Numbered from the stretch's first letter, positions 1-6,350 are shown. The stretch is DNA of 46,599 nucleotides from an uncultured Treponema sp. (GCA_937892225.1 CALAUH010000082.1:1-46599); one strand, 5' to 3'. Numbers and translations: made by a program. Notes: generated by a model from the sequence alone, not told the origin.

Positions 1-22
1 TCAAATCTATAGTTGCTACAAT

Positions 23-78
23 TTTCTGCTTTCTGCTTTCTGCTTTCTGCTTTCTGCTTTCTGCTTTCTGCTTTCTTG
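23..78. repeat. Heptanucleotide tandem repeat (TTTCTGC)n
   Basis: Seven perfect copies of TTTCTGC run from 23 to 71, followed by one degenerate copy (72-78). On the minus strand this reads GCAGAAA repeated. It begins immediately after the stop codon of the last methyltransferase fragment (79-81). The unit length is not a multiple of three, so copy-number change would shift any reading frame crossing it. The fragment upstream stops just before it, so no frame that I can see carries the methyltransferase through the tract. Short tandem repeats of this kind often vary by slipped-strand mispairing. Confidence 0.9.
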
Positions 79-252
79 TTAACCATCATATTCCACCAAA
101 ATATCAGCAATTCCACCAATAGAAGCTGTAATTGTTTTACATAAACCATTGATACTGAAAACAGATCCATCATAACCATCATGCAAACCATAGATGTTAC
201 CTAAATAAATCGAAGTTTTATAATTTACTTCTATTTTTTTACTATTCTGCAT
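79..252 (-). CDS. C5-cytosine methyltransferase, C-terminal fragment (third piece)
   Basis: A 57-residue frame starts at an ATG (252-250) that overlaps the TAG stop of the previous fragment and is shifted relative to it. It contains GNIYG, then a Gly/Ser-rich stretch resembling the segment before motif IX of C5 methyltransferases (family pattern: GxxY..G.spTLT..GG). It reads as the continuation of the target-recognition region of the same enzyme. Motifs IX (LTPxE) and X are not found before the stop at 79-81, so the enzyme appears incomplete here unless it continues beyond the window edge. It may be part of a decayed gene or a separately translated, coupled fragment. Confidence 0.45.
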   Translation of the reverse strand: MQNSKKIEVNYKTSIYLGNIYGLHDGYDGSVFSINGLCKTITASIGGIADILVEYDG

Positions 253-736
253 CATTCAAATCCGGTATTTTCTTTTCTATAATTAATTTTTTTATCAAAT
301 TATCAGCACGTTCAGAATTTAAAAAGAATTTATCATCAACTTCTTTTTCTAAAACGTCTGCCATAACAAATTTCAACGGTATATTTTCAGGAAAGTCATA
401 ATTATAATTTCCTAAAATTGACACCATGAAAGTTCTTTCTCTATTTTGTGGAATACCGTAATCTTTAGCGTTTAAGTCTTGATAATAAGATGTATAACCT
501 AAAGAATTAAGAAAATTAATCCATTTCTGAAAATCAGGCATATTTTTTTCTGAATGAACCTGTGTTACATTTTCCATAAGTAAAATCTGTGGAAGTCCAT
601 AAGATGAATCTTTATCAGACAATTCTTTACATTCTTTCAAAAGTCTTGATACTTGCCACAACAATGAAGATCTTGTGTTTGAATCTTTTGACATACCAGC
701 TTGTTTTCCAGCCAATGATAAATCGGTACACGCCAT
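242..736 (-). CDS. C5-cytosine methyltransferase, central/catalytic fragment
   Basis: This 164-residue frame starts M-A followed by CTDLSLAGKQAGM, which is motif IV of C5 methyltransferases with the catalytic Cys at residue 3. Then come motif VI (MENV, about residue 54) and motif VIII (GIPQNRER, about residues 94-101). It is in the same frame as the upstream fragment (737-1033), separated only by a TAA stop whose next codon is this ATG. In intact relatives the text would read TYSFPC; here Pro is followed by stop-Met-Ala-Cys, a nine-base interruption placed exactly between the conserved Pro and the catalytic Cys. No Shine-Dalgarno sequence is seen, so translation would depend on coupling through TAAATG. 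It may be a split enzyme, a readthrough product or a decaying gene. Confidence 0.7.
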   Translation of the reverse strand: MACTDLSLAGKQAGMSKDSNTRSSLLWQVSRLLKECKELSDKDSSYGLPQILLMENVTQVHSEKNMPDFQKWINFLNSLGYTSYYQDLNAKDYGIPQNRERTFMVSILGNYNYDFPENIPLKFVMADVLEKEVDDKFFLNSERADNLIKKLIIEKKIPDLNDAE

Positions 737-1033
737 TTACGGAAAAGAATATGTAAGCATATAACAATACTTATCACATTCTTTTACCGATAAATCACCT
801 CCTTTTACATTATTAATATCAATTTCAGGATAATTAGTTTTATGAATTGCGTTATAAACTGAAATAGCATATTTATCAAATTCACAAACAAAATGAGTAG
901 TAACATCTGCTCCAATTCTTTTTAATGCCTGAATTTGTGTTCCCATACCAGCAAATAATTCAATTAATCTTATAGGTTTATTAATTGAAATATCTGGATA
1001 ATCGTCATCAAATAAACTACTTTGTAATTTCAT
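737..1033 (-). CDS. C5-cytosine methyltransferase, N-terminal SAM-binding fragment
   Basis: This 98-residue frame carries motif I (IELFAGMGTQ, about residues 24-33), which binds S-adenosylmethionine, and a motif II-like acidic segment (CEFDKYAISVY). It ends TYSFP at the threshold of motif IV and then meets TAA; the catalytic Cys is encoded by the next frame in phase. The start ATG lies one base before the preceding 72-residue gene's stop region, so the two are in one operon. In phages such enzymes usually protect DNA from host restriction. The broken state leaves activity uncertain. Confidence 0.75.
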   Translation of the reverse strand: MKLQSSLFDDDYPDISINKPIRLIELFAGMGTQIQALKRIGADVTTHFVCEFDKYAISVYNAIHKTNYPEIDINNVKGGDLSVKECDKYCYMLTYSFP

Positions 1034-1034
1034 A

Positions 1035-1253
1035 TTATTTCAAACTCCATACAGTATTTAATACATCTTTAACAATCTGCATCGGTGAATCACCTTTGAC
1101 ATTTATTTTAATAATTCCACCGCCTGAAATGTAAATAGTAATTTCTTCTAAATCACCATGTCCGCTTGTACCAGTAAGAACGTTAAGAATAGAATCGTCT
1201 ACAGTCATTAAAAGTTCTTTTATTTTTTCAACAGTTTTATATTTCTGTTCCAA
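1035..1253 (-). CDS. Hypothetical protein, first gene of the methyltransferase operon
   Basis: A 72-residue protein that I do not recognise. The start is TTG at 1253-1251, chosen because AAGGAG lies five bases upstream and no ATG fits. The N-terminal half is helical and charged; the C-terminal half is beta-like with a triple Gly (SGGGIIKINVKG). It is followed directly by the methyltransferase fragments. Its promoter (TTGACA/TATAAT, 1291-1318) and a palindrome in its leader (1265-1280) suggest control by the divergent XRE repressor gene. Confidence 0.6.
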   Translation of the reverse strand: MEQKYKTVEKIKELLMTVDDSILNVLTGTSGHGDLEEITIYISGGGIIKINVKGDSPMQIVKDVLNTVWSLK

Positions 1254-1264
1254 AATAACTCCTT

Positions 1265-1280
1265 ACAAGATAAATCTTGT
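1265..1280. promoter_or_regulatory. Candidate operator palindrome (ACAAGATAAATCTTGT)
   Basis: A perfect 16-bp palindrome between the predicted start of the leftward transcript (about 1284) and the Shine-Dalgarno of the 72-residue gene. It shares the CAAGA-N4-TCTTG plan with the palindrome at 1326-1341, so the two are probably sites for one dimeric regulator, most simply the XRE protein encoded at 1388. Confidence 0.55.
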
Positions 1281-1290
1281 ACTTAAATAA

Positions 1291-1318
1291 ATTATAAAGA
1301 TAAAATAGTATTTGTCAA
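1291..1318 (-). promoter_or_regulatory. Promoter for the leftward methyltransferase operon
   Basis: Read on the minus strand, TTGACA (1318-1313) and TATAAT (1296-1291) are separated by 16 bp. Both boxes match consensus exactly. The predicted start is about 1284, giving a leader of about 30 bases before the TTG start codon. Confidence 0.65.
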
Positions 1319-1325
1319 TTAAAAT

Positions 1326-1341
1326 TCAAGAATTTTCTTGA
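1326..1341. promoter_or_regulatory. Candidate operator palindrome (TCAAGAATTTTCTTGA)
   Basis: A perfect 16-bp palindrome between the two divergent promoters. It overlaps the -35 box of the rightward repressor promoter (1338-1343) and lies just upstream of the leftward -35 box. That position would allow autoregulation of the repressor. It matches the site at 1265-1280 in spacing and core. Confidence 0.55.
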
Positions 1342-1366
1342 TATTTTTAACAAAATTGTCGATAAT
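1338..1366 (+). promoter_or_regulatory. Promoter for the XRE repressor gene
   Basis: TTGATA (1338-1343) and GATAAT (1361-1366) with a 17-bp spacer. A ribosome binding site (GGTAGGTGG, 1374-1381) follows before the ATG at 1388. Both boxes are one base off consensus. Confidence 0.5.
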
Positions 1367-1387
1367 TTCTTTGGTAGGTGGTATGAA

Positions 1388-1729
1388 ATGATAAATATTA
1401 ATGGTAAAGACATTGTTAACAGAATTGAAAACTTACTTAAACTCAGAAAAGAATCAAGGGATGAACTTGCAACTGTTATTGGCAAAAATAAACAGGTTTT
1501 CACAGATTGGAAAACTCGCAATATTATTCCTACAGCAAAAGATTTATTTTTGATGGCAAAACACTTAGGTACAACTTATGATTATTTATTATTAGGTGAA
1601 CATGACGTTATGCCTGATGATATTGCTGCAATTTTTTCAAAATTAATGCTTCTTAATGAAGAAGAAAGAAAACCTATTATAGTATCAATAAATTCTCAAA
1701 TAGATTATTATTTATCACTTAAAAAATAA
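1388..1729 (+). CDS. XRE-family transcriptional regulator (repressor-like)
   Basis: This 113-residue protein has an N-terminal helix-turn-helix of the XRE/Cro-CI type (about residues 8-65). Its core RDELATVIGKNKQVFTDW fits helices 2 and 3, and LGTTYDYLLLGE ends the domain as in many phage repressors. The short C-terminal part (residues 70-113) is helical and could mediate dimerisation. There is no peptidase-type C-terminal domain, so SOS self-cleavage is not expected. It is divergent from the methyltransferase operon and flanked by two CAAGA-type palindromes it could bind. Likely role: controlling that operon and itself, possibly lysogeny. Confidence 0.75.
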   Translation: MININGKDIVNRIENLLKLRKESRDELATVIGKNKQVFTDWKTRNIIPTAKDLFLMAKHLGTTYDYLLLGEHDVMPDDIAAIFSKLMLLNEEERKPIIVSINSQIDYYLSLKK

Positions 1730-1758
1730 TTGAAAAAAAAATAATATTGATTTATAAT
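1730..1758 (+). promoter_or_regulatory. Promoter of the lysis-like operon
   Basis: TTGAAA (1730-1735) and TATAAT (1753-1758) with a 17-bp spacer, starting right at the stop of the XRE gene. The predicted start is near 1765. The leader then meets a terminator hairpin before the first gene. Confidence 0.55.
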
Positions 1759-1800
1759 TAAAACAGTTAGTACATATTTTCTTTCATAAGGTGATATAAA

Positions 1801-1842
1801 TATATGCCGATGCTTTTATTCAAGTGTCGGCATATTTTTTTT
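1801..1842 (+). terminator. Intrinsic terminator in the leader of the lysis operon
   Basis: ATATGCCGA pairs perfectly with TCGGCATAT around a 17-base loop, followed by a run of Ts. It lies between the promoter at 1730-1758 and the first lysis gene (1867). A 19-codon frame (1803-1862) with its own AAGGTGAT ribosome binding site runs through the hairpin, and its TGA falls in the AGGTGAT ribosome binding site of the next gene. This is the layout of a leader-peptide attenuator, but attenuation is inferred only. Confidence 0.65.
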
Positions 1843-1866
1843 AACCTTATAAAAATGAGGTGATAA

Positions 1867-2499
1867 ATGCAGCAAATTGATTTTTCAAAAATTCCTACAA
1901 TTGCATGGATAATTTTTTTATTTATTGCATTATTATTAATATTAGTTGTTATTGCTATTTTAGTTGGTATTTTTTATTTATTAAATAAAAAAAATATTAA
2001 AACAAAAATTTTTGAATTGAATCAACCTATAAAACCAGAGATTAAAGAAAAGTATATAGCCGAAGGTAAAGATTTAATTGATAATCAATCTCAGGTTGCT
2101 AAATTAATGCTAAAAACCGGTAGAATTAAAGTATATGAAGAAGGATTAAAACTTTTTAATATTAAAAATTCAAAAGATAAAATAATACTTGAAATGATAA
2201 CATATCGAATAAACGATAGACTTAATTATGAATTAAAAAATGATTTTACTAGAAATCATATTGTTAATAAAACCAATTACGAACTTGAACAATATGCCGA
2301 TGCAAAAAGTAAAGGTTATTATAGATTAATAACTGAAAAACTTTATATGTTTAATGAAAAATTACCTGAATATAATTTACCTAAAATAATGGATAATATT
2401 CCTTTTGAAGAAGTAAAAAAAATATTTACAGATATATATTTTTCAGCTCGTGGAATTGCTGGAGTAAATGGAGGAAATCAAAATGAACAACACAATTAA
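1867..2499 (+). CDS. Membrane-anchored hypothetical protein, lysis operon gene 1
   Basis: A 210-residue protein with one strong N-terminal membrane segment (about residues 13-40, Ile/Leu/Val rich), then a Lys-rich, mostly helical soluble domain. I do not recognise the family. The start follows GAGGTGATAA with good spacing. Its 3' end overlaps the next gene by 17 bases, so the two are translationally linked. Position at the head of a cassette with holin-like and spanin-like proteins suggests a membrane role in lysis or superinfection control, but nothing in the sequence proves that. Confidence 0.6.
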   Translation: MQQIDFSKIPTIAWIIFLFIALLLILVVIAILVGIFYLLNKKNIKTKIFELNQPIKPEIKEKYIAEGKDLIDNQSQVAKLMLKTGRIKVYEEGLKLFNIKNSKDKIILEMITYRINDRLNYELKNDFTRNHIVNKTNYELEQYADAKSKGYYRLITEKLYMFNEKLPEYNLPKIMDNIPFEEVKKIFTDIYFSARGIAGVNGGNQNEQHN

Positions 2500-2803
2500 T
2501 TTTAGTGATTTAATTTTGAAAATCTTGTTAGCAAGTTTTTCTACAGTTGGATTAATAGAATGGATTAAAAATTTTATTAAAACTCAAAAAACGTGGATTT
2601 ATTCAATAATTATGCCATTTTTTGCCATTGGATGCTACTTAGCTTGTGAATTTTTACCTATTTATTTAATCGGTTCAATTATTACAGTTGGAGCTGTTCA
2701 AATAAATTATCAGATTATTATTGAAGGTTTTAAAAAATATTTTAACAATAAAATTTCCAGTAATAACAATAAAGAAACAGAAAATAATGAATCAGGAGAG
2801 TAA
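2483..2803 (+). CDS. Holin-like small membrane protein
   Basis: A 106-residue protein with about three hydrophobic segments (roughly residues 8-24, 37-55 and 57-75) and a charged Asn/Lys/Glu-rich C-terminal tail (residues 85-106). Size, topology and position just before a putative endolysin fit a phage holin. The start at 2483 is preferred over the in-frame ATG at 2468 because GGAGGA sits eight bases upstream of 2483. It overlaps the end of the preceding gene. Confidence 0.55.
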   Translation: MNNTINFSDLILKILLASFSTVGLIEWIKNFIKTQKTWIYSIIMPFFAIGCYLACEFLPIYLIGSIITVGAVQINYQIIIEGFKKYFNNKISSNNNKETENNESGE

Positions 2804-2807
2804 AAAT

Positions 2808-3269
2808 ATGGAAGCACTTTTTTCTAACATTCAAAATTTTTGTGGTGAAGTTCATGAATCTGCCTGTTATTCTTTTTGCCTTTTGAAAGTTGGTGATACT
2901 TATAATAAAGAACATAAGATTAATACAGAAATAAATGTTTTATCAGTTTTACGCCAGGCGTGTGAAAATACATCTAAAAATTCAATCATTTATTTTAATG
3001 ATAAAAACTATAATGATAATGATAACTTTTATGTGCAGCATCCTGATTTACTTTTGACAAAAATTACAGGTAAAAAATGGATTGTTACTAAAAGTTATGA
3101 TTTATCTTATAAACCAAAGAAAAATGAATATGTAATATCTTATTATGAAAGAGTTAAAACAGGTTCAGTTGTAGGGCATTTTGATATTAATAATTTTCCA
3201 ATTACTGATAGCCAGACTAAAAAATATGGCAAATTACACAGTATTCGTATATGTAAGGTGATTGATTAA
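2808..3269 (+). CDS. DUF261-like protein, putative papain-type endolysin
   Basis: A 153-residue protein starting at the ATG at 2808, seven bases after AGGAGAG; longer versions lack a ribosome binding site. The N-terminal pattern (ACYSFCLL, about residues 18-25) with a later GHFDI (His about residue 123) resembles the DUF261 family, which I recall from Borrelia plasmids and Treponema. A Cys in an N-terminal helix plus a downstream His is the layout of papain-fold peptidases. Together with its place after a holin-like gene, this suggests the cell-wall-degrading lysis enzyme. The family call is moderate; the enzymatic role is inferred. Confidence 0.5.
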   Translation: MEALFSNIQNFCGEVHESACYSFCLLKVGDTYNKEHKINTEINVLSVLRQACENTSKNSIIYFNDKNYNDNDNFYVQHPDLLLTKITGKKWIVTKSYDLSYKPKKNEYVISYYERVKTGSVVGHFDINNFPITDSQTKKYGKLHSIRICKVID

Positions 3270-3541
3270 TGAATAAAATGACTTTAATTATTTTTATTAT
3301 TATTGTTGTTGTTAGTTTTATAATTGGATTTTTTGTTTCAAAACTTTTCTCAAAAAAAGAAACAAAAAAAGATATTGATAAAGAAAAAAAGAAGGTTGAA
3401 GATGAAATTAAAAAAACTGATGCCGATGTTATTATTTCTAACAGTCCTAATCAATCCGATATTCAATCAGGAATCGACAACGAAAAAAAAGACTTTAGAG
3501 AAAGAATTAGGAATAGATTTAAGCAAAAATTACAGCGGTGA
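3269..3541 (+). CDS. Spanin-like inner-membrane protein
   Basis: A 90-residue protein with an N-terminal membrane anchor (about residues 4-24) followed by a highly charged Lys/Glu-rich stretch (residues 29-50) that could form a coiled coil. The shape is that of an inner-membrane (i-)spanin such as Rz. Its ATG overlaps the stop of the DUF261-like gene. A second gene begins inside it in another frame, the same geometry as Rz/Rz1. Function is inferred from topology and position. Confidence 0.45.
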   Translation: MNKMTLIIFIIIVVVSFIIGFFVSKLFSKKETKKDIDKEKKKVEDEIKKTDADVIISNSPNQSDIQSGIDNEKKDFRERIRNRFKQKLQR

Positions 3542-3785
3542 TGAAGTATTTGAATTATTATCCATTGTAATTGAAGAAGCCGATTCTAGTATTGAATCTG
3601 CATATCAGGAAGGATATAAACAAGCAACTTTAGAATTACAGCCTATAATTGTTGAATTACAATTACAACTTGATGCTAATAAAACAAAATCTTTTGATTT
3701 TAATATAACTCTTTTTTCAATTTCTTTTGGTGTAGGATTAATTACCGGATTAATTCCTTTTACAATTAATTCCATACTGAATTAA
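3402..3785 (+). CDS. Overlapping membrane protein, possible spanin partner
   Basis: This frame starts inside the preceding gene at ATG 3402, six bases after GAAGG, and gives 127 residues. The first 22 residues look like a signal peptide (Lys-rich start, then MPMLLFLTVLINPIF) but there is no lipobox Cys. The C-terminus has a clear membrane segment (about residues 102-124). The middle is acidic and helical. The embedded start resembles Rz1 within Rz, while the two-ended membrane topology resembles unimolecular spanins; the missing lipid-attachment Cys argues against a standard outer-membrane spanin. The 3' end overlaps the convergent integrase gene by 20 bases. Confidence 0.45.
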   Translation: MKLKKLMPMLLFLTVLINPIFNQESTTKKKTLEKELGIDLSKNYSGDEVFELLSIVIEEADSSIESAYQEGYKQATLELQPIIVELQLQLDANKTKSFDFNITLFSISFGVGLITGLIPFTINSILN

Positions 3786-4944
3786 TCCTATCTTTATTTT
3801 GTATCAAGCCAGGTAAATTATCTAATACTTTACTTACATCGTAATAATCAGTCATTCTTCCTGATACATGACCTAACATTAATTGTAAGTCTTTATCGCT
3901 AATTTCTCGCCTCATTATTGTATTATACGTAAATCTTAATGAATGAATTGTAATATTACGCTTATCACAGTCTATGCCATTTTGTTTTAATACAGCCTTA
4001 AAATGATTTAATAAATGAAAAGTTGTAACAGGATTATTTTTTCTTTCAAATACAAACTCATTACTTAATTGTAATTTTTTAAGATATAAAATTAATTCTG
4101 CTGTTTTGGATGGTAAAACAACTAATCGCCATTTTTTATTTTCTTTATCACCTTTTTTAAGATGATCTACCCTTTTATCCTGAGAATCAATCATAGCATT
4201 TATTATTATTACATCATCTTTTATAAATTGATTCCATTGTAAAGCTCTTACTTCTGAACTTCTCATACCAGTAGATAAAATCGTAAATATCATTATTGCA
4301 AAAATTAAATCATCATAATAAGTATTAGCACTTCCTGACAATTTCCATATTTCAACCATTTTATTAATATCATCTGGAAATAATCTTTTTATTTCTGCAA
4401 CTGTAAGAATTCCTTTTTCTTTTGTATCATGTCTTTTATATCGCTGTATATACGGAATTGATTTAATTAAATGATATGAATATAACTCAGTTTCAATTTC
4501 ATTTACAATTGTTAATAAATGATTTTTTACTGAACTACAATATGGTAAACCTGAAATAAAATTATCAAAATCATTACCATCTACTTTATCAACTTCCATT
4601 TCTCCGAATTTATCAAGTAATATTTTTAGATAATGATTTTTTTGGTAAATAGAATCTTCACTCAGGATTTTTCCTTTTGTTTCTAACTTATTCAGAAACG
4701 GTGATCCTTTTTTATAAATATCTTTACAGAATTGATTAAAAGTTATTTTATCCTTTTGGATTAATTCATCATCATTTAAATTTGCTATAAATATTTCTGC
4801 TTCTCTTTTTGTTAGACATGGACCATGTACGCCGCAAGATTTTCTTATTTGTTTACCGGATTTGTCATAATACCAGTAATACCATGCTTTAATTTTTTTT
4901 CCTTTACTCGTTATTGTTCTTTGATACAGATGCTTAATTATCAT
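3766..4944 (-). CDS. int: Tyrosine recombinase (phage integrase)
   Basis: This 392-residue site-specific recombinase would integrate or excise the phage. It has an AP2-like arm-binding N-terminus (IKAWYYWYYDKSGK), a SAM-like core-binding domain (about residues 75-175) and the catalytic domain. The catalytic domain carries the first Arg in TGMRSSEV, HSLR with the second Arg, GH in LMLGHVS and the nucleophilic Tyr in TDYYDVS near the end. The start at 4944 is chosen for its AAAAGGA site six bases upstream; the longer frame to 5004 runs through repeated TATGCACA motifs. It is convergent with the lysis genes. The upstream 240 bases hold direct and inverted repeats suitable as an attachment region. 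Confidence 0.9.
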   Translation of the reverse strand: MIIKHLYQRTITSKGKKIKAWYYWYYDKSGKQIRKSCGVHGPCLTKREAEIFIANLNDDELIQKDKITFNQFCKDIYKKGSPFLNKLETKGKILSEDSIYQKNHYLKILLDKFGEMEVDKVDGNDFDNFISGLPYCSSVKNHLLTIVNEIETELYSYHLIKSIPYIQRYKRHDTKEKGILTVAEIKRLFPDDINKMVEIWKLSGSANTYYDDLIFAIMIFTILSTGMRSSEVRALQWNQFIKDDVIIINAMIDSQDKRVDHLKKGDKENKKWRLVVLPSKTAELILYLKKLQLSNEFVFERKNNPVTTFHLLNHFKAVLKQNGIDCDKRNITIHSLRFTYNTIMRREISDKDLQLMLGHVSGRMTDYYDVSKVLDNLPGLIQNKDRINSVWN

Positions 4945-4953
4945 ACATTTCCT

Positions 4954-4975
4954 TTTTATGCACAATTTATGCACA
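4954..4975. repeat. Direct repeat copy 1 (TTTTATGCACAA-type), candidate arm site
   Basis: Two tandem TTTATGCACA units just upstream of the integrase start codon. The same doubled motif recurs at 5174-5196 in the same orientation. The pair flanks the long inverted repeat at 5005-5050. Repeated short sites around a core are typical of integrase arm-binding sites. Confidence 0.5.
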
Positions 4976-5004
4976 CAAATACTCATTTTACGTATAAAAC
5001 ACAT

Positions 5005-5050
5005 ATATAGTGTTATTTTAAGTTGTTTTTAACCTAAAATAACACTATAT
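5005..5050. repeat. Perfect 16-bp inverted repeat upstream of integrase
   Basis: ATATAGTGTTATTTTA (5005-5020) and its exact reverse complement (5035-5050) are separated by 14 bases. It lacks a following T-run on either strand, so it is not an obvious intrinsic terminator. Its place between two direct repeats beside int makes it a candidate recombination core or regulatory site. Confidence 0.55.
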
Positions 5051-5173
5051 AATCATACTCAATGAGTTGTATAGACATAAATTATATCATTATACCTAGT
5101 TTTAGTGCGTTATAATGACATTTTATACCGTTTTATAAGGTAATTCAAGTTATTTTTAGTTATACATTTTTTA

Positions 5174-5196
5174 TTTTATGCACAATTTTATGCACA
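5174..5196. repeat. Direct repeat copy 2 (TTTTATGCACAA-type)
   Basis: Second copy of the doubled TTTTATGCACA motif, overlapping the last codons and stop of the serine recombinase. It differs from copy 1 by a single extra T in the linker. The spacing between copies is about 220 bases. Confidence 0.5.
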
Positions 5197-5787
5197 GTGC
5201 CAACGCTTTAATGATTCATTAAGTGTGTACCAGGAAACATTTAATTCTGTAGCAATTGAATTTTTACTTCTGCCATTCATTAGTTCCTGATTGATAAAAT
5301 TTTTATAAGAATCTAATTTATAAACTTTTGATTTTTGCCCTTTTTTTCTACCGATATGTTTACCCGATTTTCTTACCCTTTCAAGTCCACTTTTAGTTCT
5401 TTCAGAAATTAATTGTCTTTCAATTTCTGCTGATAATCCAAAAGCAAAAGCTAAGACTTTAGATTGAATATTATCGCCTAATTCATACCCTTCTTTTATT
5501 GCATAAACTTTTACTTTCTTTTCTAACAGTTCTTGTAAAATATTCAGTATCATAATCATACTTCTACCTAATCTTGAAATTTCAGTAATTATAATTATGT
5601 CATTTTCCTGAACCTGATTTAATAAGTTTCCTAATTGTCTTTGATTGACTGATTTTGTACCGCTTATTGTTTCACTAATCCAATTAATATTATGCAGCCT
5701 TTTTTGTCTACAAAAATTCTTAATTGCCATCATTTGATTTTCTGTTGTTTGTTTGTCTGTACTAACTCTTATATATCCATAAATCAT
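5188..5787 (-). CDS. Serine recombinase, DNA invertase family (tail-fibre inversion)
   Basis: This 199-residue small serine recombinase is of the Gin/Hin/Pin type. YIRVSTDKQ holds the nucleophilic Ser (Ser9), SRLGRS holds active-site arginines, and the long E helix (GLSAEIERQLISERT) is followed by a C-terminal helix-turn-helix (about residues 155-195). The start at 5787 is set by GGAGG eight bases upstream. It lies directly next to an array of alternative tail-fibre C-termini whose shared borders are in inverted orientation to the expressed copy. Its job is therefore most likely to invert these segments and switch receptor-binding specificity. Confidence 0.9.
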   Translation of the reverse strand: MIYGYIRVSTDKQTTENQMMAIKNFCRQKRLHNINWISETISGTKSVNQRQLGNLLNQVQENDIIIITEISRLGRSMIMILNILQELLEKKVKVYAIKEGYELGDNIQSKVLAFAFGLSAEIERQLISERTKSGLERVRKSGKHIGRKKGQKSKVYKLDSYKNFINQELMNGRSKNSIATELNVSWYTLNESLKRWHCA

Positions 5788-5828
5788 AGTTATTACCTCC
5801 ATTTATATTATAAAATAATTTATAAAAA

Positions 5829-5850
5829 AAACGAACGGTAAAATTGAACA
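5829..5850 (+). promoter_or_regulatory. Candidate invertase crossover site, cassette 1
   Basis: GAACGGTAAAATTGAACAG, a variant of the 19-base core shared by all fibre cassettes. It lies about 45 bases upstream of the invertase start codon, so inversion here exchanges DNA up to the edge of the invertase promoter region. Confidence 0.6.
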
Positions 5851-6082
5851 GAAAGGTTTAGTTGATATAACAACAGATCATACGGTTTATTTACCAATAC
5901 CTTATAAGAATAATAATTATATTATTGATATAACTAAAAGGACAACATCCGGTACATCTGATACTAATTTTTTATATGTTTCAGGAATACCTACTGATAG
6001 AAGTTTTAGCATTATTAGAAGTAATCCTCATAGCACTTATAATGTTCTTAAAGGTTATTATTTATCAACTGAGGGATATTAA
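5834..6082 (+). pseudogene. Silent tail-fibre C-terminal cassette 1
   Basis: An open frame of 82 codons without a start codon, beginning NGKIEQKG and ending at TAA (6080-6082). The NGxIEQ opening, a YLPIPY motif and an NNNYII beta segment match the C-terminal domain of the expressed fibre (NGLIEQDG..YFPVPY). It is on the strand opposite to the fibre gene, so it is silent until the segment between its border and 6918 is inverted. It then becomes the fibre's last 82 residues. Its crossover border differs most from consensus (AAA in place of TTT). Confidence 0.8.
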
Positions 6083-6089
6083 AATTTTA

Positions 6090-6110
6090 CGAACGCTTTA
6101 ATTAAACAAA
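6090..6110 (+). promoter_or_regulatory. Candidate invertase crossover site, cassette 2
   Basis: GAACGCTTTAATTAAACAA, two substitutions away from the core at the expressed gene. It opens cassette 2. Confidence 0.6.
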
Positions 6111-6346
6111 ATGGAACTTATAATGGAAGTGAGGGTAGAGATATTTCGGCAAATATTTATACACCAGTTCCATTTAATAATGCAAATTATACAATTACTA
6201 TTGCTCCAAGAGTTAAATCTAATTTTGAATCTGTTTCTAATATATGCTGTAGGATTAATGGAGAAAACACTTTTTATGCACGTGTATACGGTTTAAACTC
6301 AGGTGATAATCATAATATTGGTATATATTGGTCCGCTTTTAATTAA
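6092..6346 (+). pseudogene. Silent tail-fibre C-terminal cassette 2
   Basis: A start-less open frame of 84 codons beginning NALIKQNG and ending TAA at 6344-6346. It shares the opening motif, YTPVPF and NANYTITI pattern with the other cassettes, but its middle is different (two adjacent Cys and a GENTFYARVYG segment). The size matches the active C-terminus (86 codons). Inversion between its border and the one at about 6918 would place it in frame behind fibre residue 702 or so. Confidence 0.8.
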
Positions 6347-6350
6347 AATT

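Noticed and set aside
23..78. CRISPR array
   Set aside because: Units are seven bases in direct tandem without spacers.
5005..5050. Terminator for the serine recombinase
   Set aside because: The stem is perfect but no T-run follows on either strand, so a regulatory or recombination role is as likely.
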